From NCBI RefSeq assembly GCF_039528175.1, contig NZ_BAAALH010000001.1, positions 1,178,001-1,242,000 on the forward strand: a DNA stretch of 64,000 bases, given 5' to 3'. The notes under the pieces were generated by a model that saw only the letters and a list, made by a program, of their open reading frames with translations, was not told the origin of the DNA and did no database searches. A program made the position numbers and the translations under genes. Source of the DNA: Citricoccus alkalitolerans (GTDB lineage: Bacteria; Actinomycetota; Actinomycetes; Actinomycetales; Micrococcaceae). This document shows, one piece after another, positions 62,073 through 64,000 of this stretch. Each line of letters opens with the position of its first letter. The stretch's first letter is position 1.

Positions 62073-63404
62073 TCAGTCCGTCCTGCGGGCAGTGGCCGAC
62101 CAGGCGGTCTCACGCCGGGCGGCCCAGCCGGACAGCATCCCCCGGTCCACGATCTCCCCCAGCAGCTGTCCCAGCGGGTAGTCCGGATCCTCGTGCCGGC
62201 ACTCGAGCAGTATCCTTCCGGCGGCAGAACCACGGCCCCTCGCCCATTCGACCCAGGCCGCCAGGCACCTGAGGGCCGACGCCACCGGACCGGCGGCCTC
62301 CGGCAGCAGCCCTGTGCAGGCGTTCTTGAGGTGGGCGACGCGCTCCCAATCCGGTGCGCGGCGGCTGGCGGCGAGGATGACGGAAGAATAGAGCACTCCG
62401 TTGACCTCGCGGGGTTCGGCGTCAAAGACCGATGACGCCTCTACGGGCAGGGTACCGATCCAGGCGGCACCGGACAGAGCGCGCTCCAGAGTGAAGCTCG
62501 CGGCGGCGAGGAGGCAGTCTCGCCATTCGACCAGGAGCAGACCGGCCATAAGGACGGCCCTCTCGGTCGGATTCTCCGGAAGCCCTTCACCCGCCAGGAT
62601 CCGCTCCCAGGCCCCGATCCAGGACACCAGCTCCTCGAGGGCCTCGGCTTCATCTTCGTCGCTGACCTCGTGGCCGACCTTCCTGATGTTCTCCAGCGCA
62701 CAGGCGAGCTCTACGGAGATTGCCTCGGCGGCGGATGGCAGCCCACTGCCCCGCGGTTCTTCTTCCACCACGGACCCCTCCACGATCAGGGAGGTATTGA
62801 CAACGCTGGTCTCGGCCCAGGACGCCGGTGTTCCATGATCGGAGCAGGACCCCGGTGCGGGACAGTCCACGTGCCAGAGGCGGCCCCTGGCCACCAACCA
62901 GAACTCCATCAGGGGCAGGCCGGCCGCACTGAGTTCGCGTTCCAGTGCGGCTGCCAGCAGGCGATCCGACTTGCTGGTCGGATCCAGGGCATGGCCGGAT
63001 CCGTTGCCAGGCTCACCGGCGCGCGCTCTCTCACGGTCGGCCCCTCTCCAGCCCGCACAGGCCGCGTCCACCTCGACCTGCCAGTCATCATCACGGAAGA
63101 GCACGGCCACGCAACCGTCCGCCAGCTGGTCCCGGGCCAGATGGCCGGCGAACTGCCGGGCATTGGCGGAGTGGTCCGCCCACGTCCTCACCGTGCCGGG
63201 GACCCAGTCGCAACGCAGGACGGCACCCAAGTTCCGGCCGGACATGCTGATGGCCGCCAGGCTGTTGCGAGGCGGAAAGCCCAGCGTGTGCTGGATGTAA
63301 CTGATCAGGTCGGCCACTTCGGCGGCCTGGACCGGGGCGGGCATCGAGGCCGGCAAGCCGGGACGGACACGGTCGTCGGGGAAGTCTGTGTGCATGGCCT
63401 CCAC
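62073..63404 (-). CDS. DUF4192 family protein
   Basis: Actinobacterial protein of unknown function, 443 aa. The N-terminal family motif appears as ISYIQHTLGFPPRNSLAAIS. A charged helical region (about 250-320) follows, then a C-terminal part of repeated Ala-rich helices. No signal peptide or membrane segment. GTG 63404 is chosen because GGAGG lies 7 nt upstream; ATG 63395 lies too close to the nearest purine run. It is 347 bp upstream of sigA and 86 bp downstream of the PAC2 gene, same strand. Confidence 0.82.
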   Translation of the reverse strand: MEAMHTDFPDDRVRPGLPASMPAPVQAAEVADLISYIQHTLGFPPRNSLAAISMSGRNLGAVLRCDWVPGTVRTWADHSANARQFAGHLARDQLADGCVAVLFRDDDWQVEVDAACAGWRGADRERARAGEPGNGSGHALDPTSKSDRLLAAALERELSAAGLPLMEFWLVARGRLWHVDCPAPGSCSDHGTPASWAETSVVNTSLIVEGSVVEEEPRGSGLPSAAEAISVELACALENIRKVGHEVSDEDEAEALEELVSWIGAWERILAGEGLPENPTERAVLMAGLLLVEWRDCLLAAASFTLERALSGAAWIGTLPVEASSVFDAEPREVNGVLYSSVILAASRRAPDWERVAHLKNACTGLLPEAAGPVASALRCLAAWVEWARGRGSAAGRILLECRHEDPDYPLGQLLGEIVDRGMLSGWAARRETAWSATARRTD

Positions 63405-63433
63405 GCTTCCGCCTCCCTGCCGGACACGGAAGC

Positions 63434-63463
63434 GCCCACACCCCCGATTGTGGGGTTGTGGGC
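63434..63463 (-). terminator. Hairpin after the PAC2 gene
   Basis: GCCCACA (63434-63440) and a TTGTGGGC arm (63456-63463) pair around a C-rich/GGGG inner stem with a bulge. It lies 28 bp past the PAC2 stop and before DUF4192. Confidence 0.4.
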
Positions 63464-63490
63464 GGTCTCTGCCGGGTGTGGAGTAGCGCT

Positions 63491-64000
63491 CTAGTCCTGG
63501 GGGCGGTGGTCCGGCCCCTCCGCCGGGCCGCTCTCGGTGTCCTCCGCGGCTGTGGGCTCCGCAGGGCCCTCGGAGTCCACCTCTGCGTCCCCGGCCGCGG
63601 CCGCCCACTGCTCCTCCGCCTGCAAGCCCCCGCCGGCGTCCAACGCATGGCGCGGCTGGCTCTGCAGGTATTCCTCGACGGCCGCACCCAACTCCTCGGC
63701 ATCGGGGACCTGCTCGTCTGGACCCACCAACAGGGAGCGGCCGGCCCCCGGCGAGTTCTGGTCGAAGTTCTTCTCCAGGCCTTCCACCATGGCGGTGACC
63801 TCACGCGAGGAGCCGGTCTGGCGGTCGAGCTCGCGGTCCACTTCGCGGCCCTGTTCGCGCAACTTCTCCGTGGGGAGCATGAGGCCCAGGGCGGCCCCCA
63901 CGTACTCCAGCGCGGCAACGGCGGCCTGCGGGTAGGCGGCATCGTTGAGGTAGTGCGGGACATGGAGGGTGTACCCAGTGGTTCCGCGGTGATGCTCATC
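63491..64000 (-). CDS. PAC2 (proteasome assembly chaperone)-family protein, 5' end outside window
   Basis: The last 169 codons of a PAC2/DUF75 protein; the N terminus lies beyond the right edge. The visible start includes RGTTGYTLHVPHYLND, the family substrate-facing motif, then VGAALGLMLPTEKLREQGRE and an acidic, Glu/Ala/Pro-rich tail of about 70 residues. Actinobacteria with a 20S proteasome commonly carry such a gene; a chaperone role here is inference. An ATG at 63901 is internal. Confidence 0.82.
   Translation of the reverse strand, partial: DEHHRGTTGYTLHVPHYLNDAAYPQAAVAALEYVGAALGLMLPTEKLREQGREVDRELDRQTGSSREVTAMVEGLEKNFDQNSPGAGRSLLVGPDEQVPDAEELGAAVEEYLQSQPRHALDAGGGLQAEEQWAAAAGDAEVDSEGPAEPTAAEDTESGPAEGPDHRPQD

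Overview
This window is chromosomal DNA from a high-GC Gram-positive bacterium (Actinomycetota), most likely a member of the Micrococcaceae such as Citricoccus, Micrococcus or Arthrobacter. The reasons are strong G/C bias at third codon positions, frequent GTG starts, the actinobacteria-only families DUF3000, DUF3071/SepH, DUF3093, DUF3159, DUF3710, DUF4192, DUF4193, DUF5998 and DUF7455, a fused CydDC transporter, and an oleA-oleBC-oleD olefin cluster with the B-C fusion known from Micrococcus luteus. The genus is an inference. The window is almost entirely core genome: I found no phage, insertion sequence, CRISPR array, tRNA or rRNA gene.

Layout. 1-8.2 kb (minus strand): yebC, ruvC, ruvA, ruvB, yajC, secD, secF and the 5' part of rel. 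8.4-18.4 kb: an M3 peptidase, an alpha/beta hydrolase, msrB-ltaE, DUF3000-rnd, a FadB-type beta-oxidation protein and an exported Rieske protein. 18.4-25.2 kb (minus): an operon dxs, WGR-like protein, aldo/keto reductase, small membrane protein, then acnA behind a strong hairpin. 25.5-36.1 kb: a conserved actinobacterial block (TrmA-like methyltransferase, APC permease, two TrkA proteins, DUF3159, OB-fold protein, DUF3710, dut, DUF3093, DUF4193, sepH). From memory much the same order exists in Mycobacterium tuberculosis around ceoB-ceoC, dut and sigA. 36.1-43.7 kb: a phosphodiesterase, DUF5998 and a GNAT/acyl-CoA synthetase fusion (minus), divergent from parC. 43.7-51.8 kb: cydA-cydB-cydDC (cytochrome bd oxidase and its ABC exporter), divergent from a BlaI-type repressor and an M56 membrane protease. 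52.0-56.9 kb: oleA-oleBC-oleD. 56.9-64.0 kb: a methyltransferase, parE, DUF7455, the principal sigma factor, DUF4192 and a PAC2-family protein cut by the window end.

How the genes work together. RuvABC resolves Holliday junctions; YajC-SecD-SecF assist protein export; ParC and ParE form topoisomerase IV although encoded 14 kb apart; the TrkA pair gates potassium uptake; the Cyd genes build a high-affinity terminal oxidase. OleA, OleBC and OleD condense two fatty acyl chains head to head and carry the product to a long-chain olefin. The clearest regulatory signal is a pair of 17-bp palindromes between cydA and the BlaI-type gene, which suggests that the BlaI/M56 pair controls cytochrome bd expression. 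Several genes (DUF3000, APC permease, dut, GNAT/ACS, M56) carry a TANNNT box 6-7 nt before the start codon, the signature of leaderless transcripts. One 41-base run of N (60342-60382) lies inside a hairpin.
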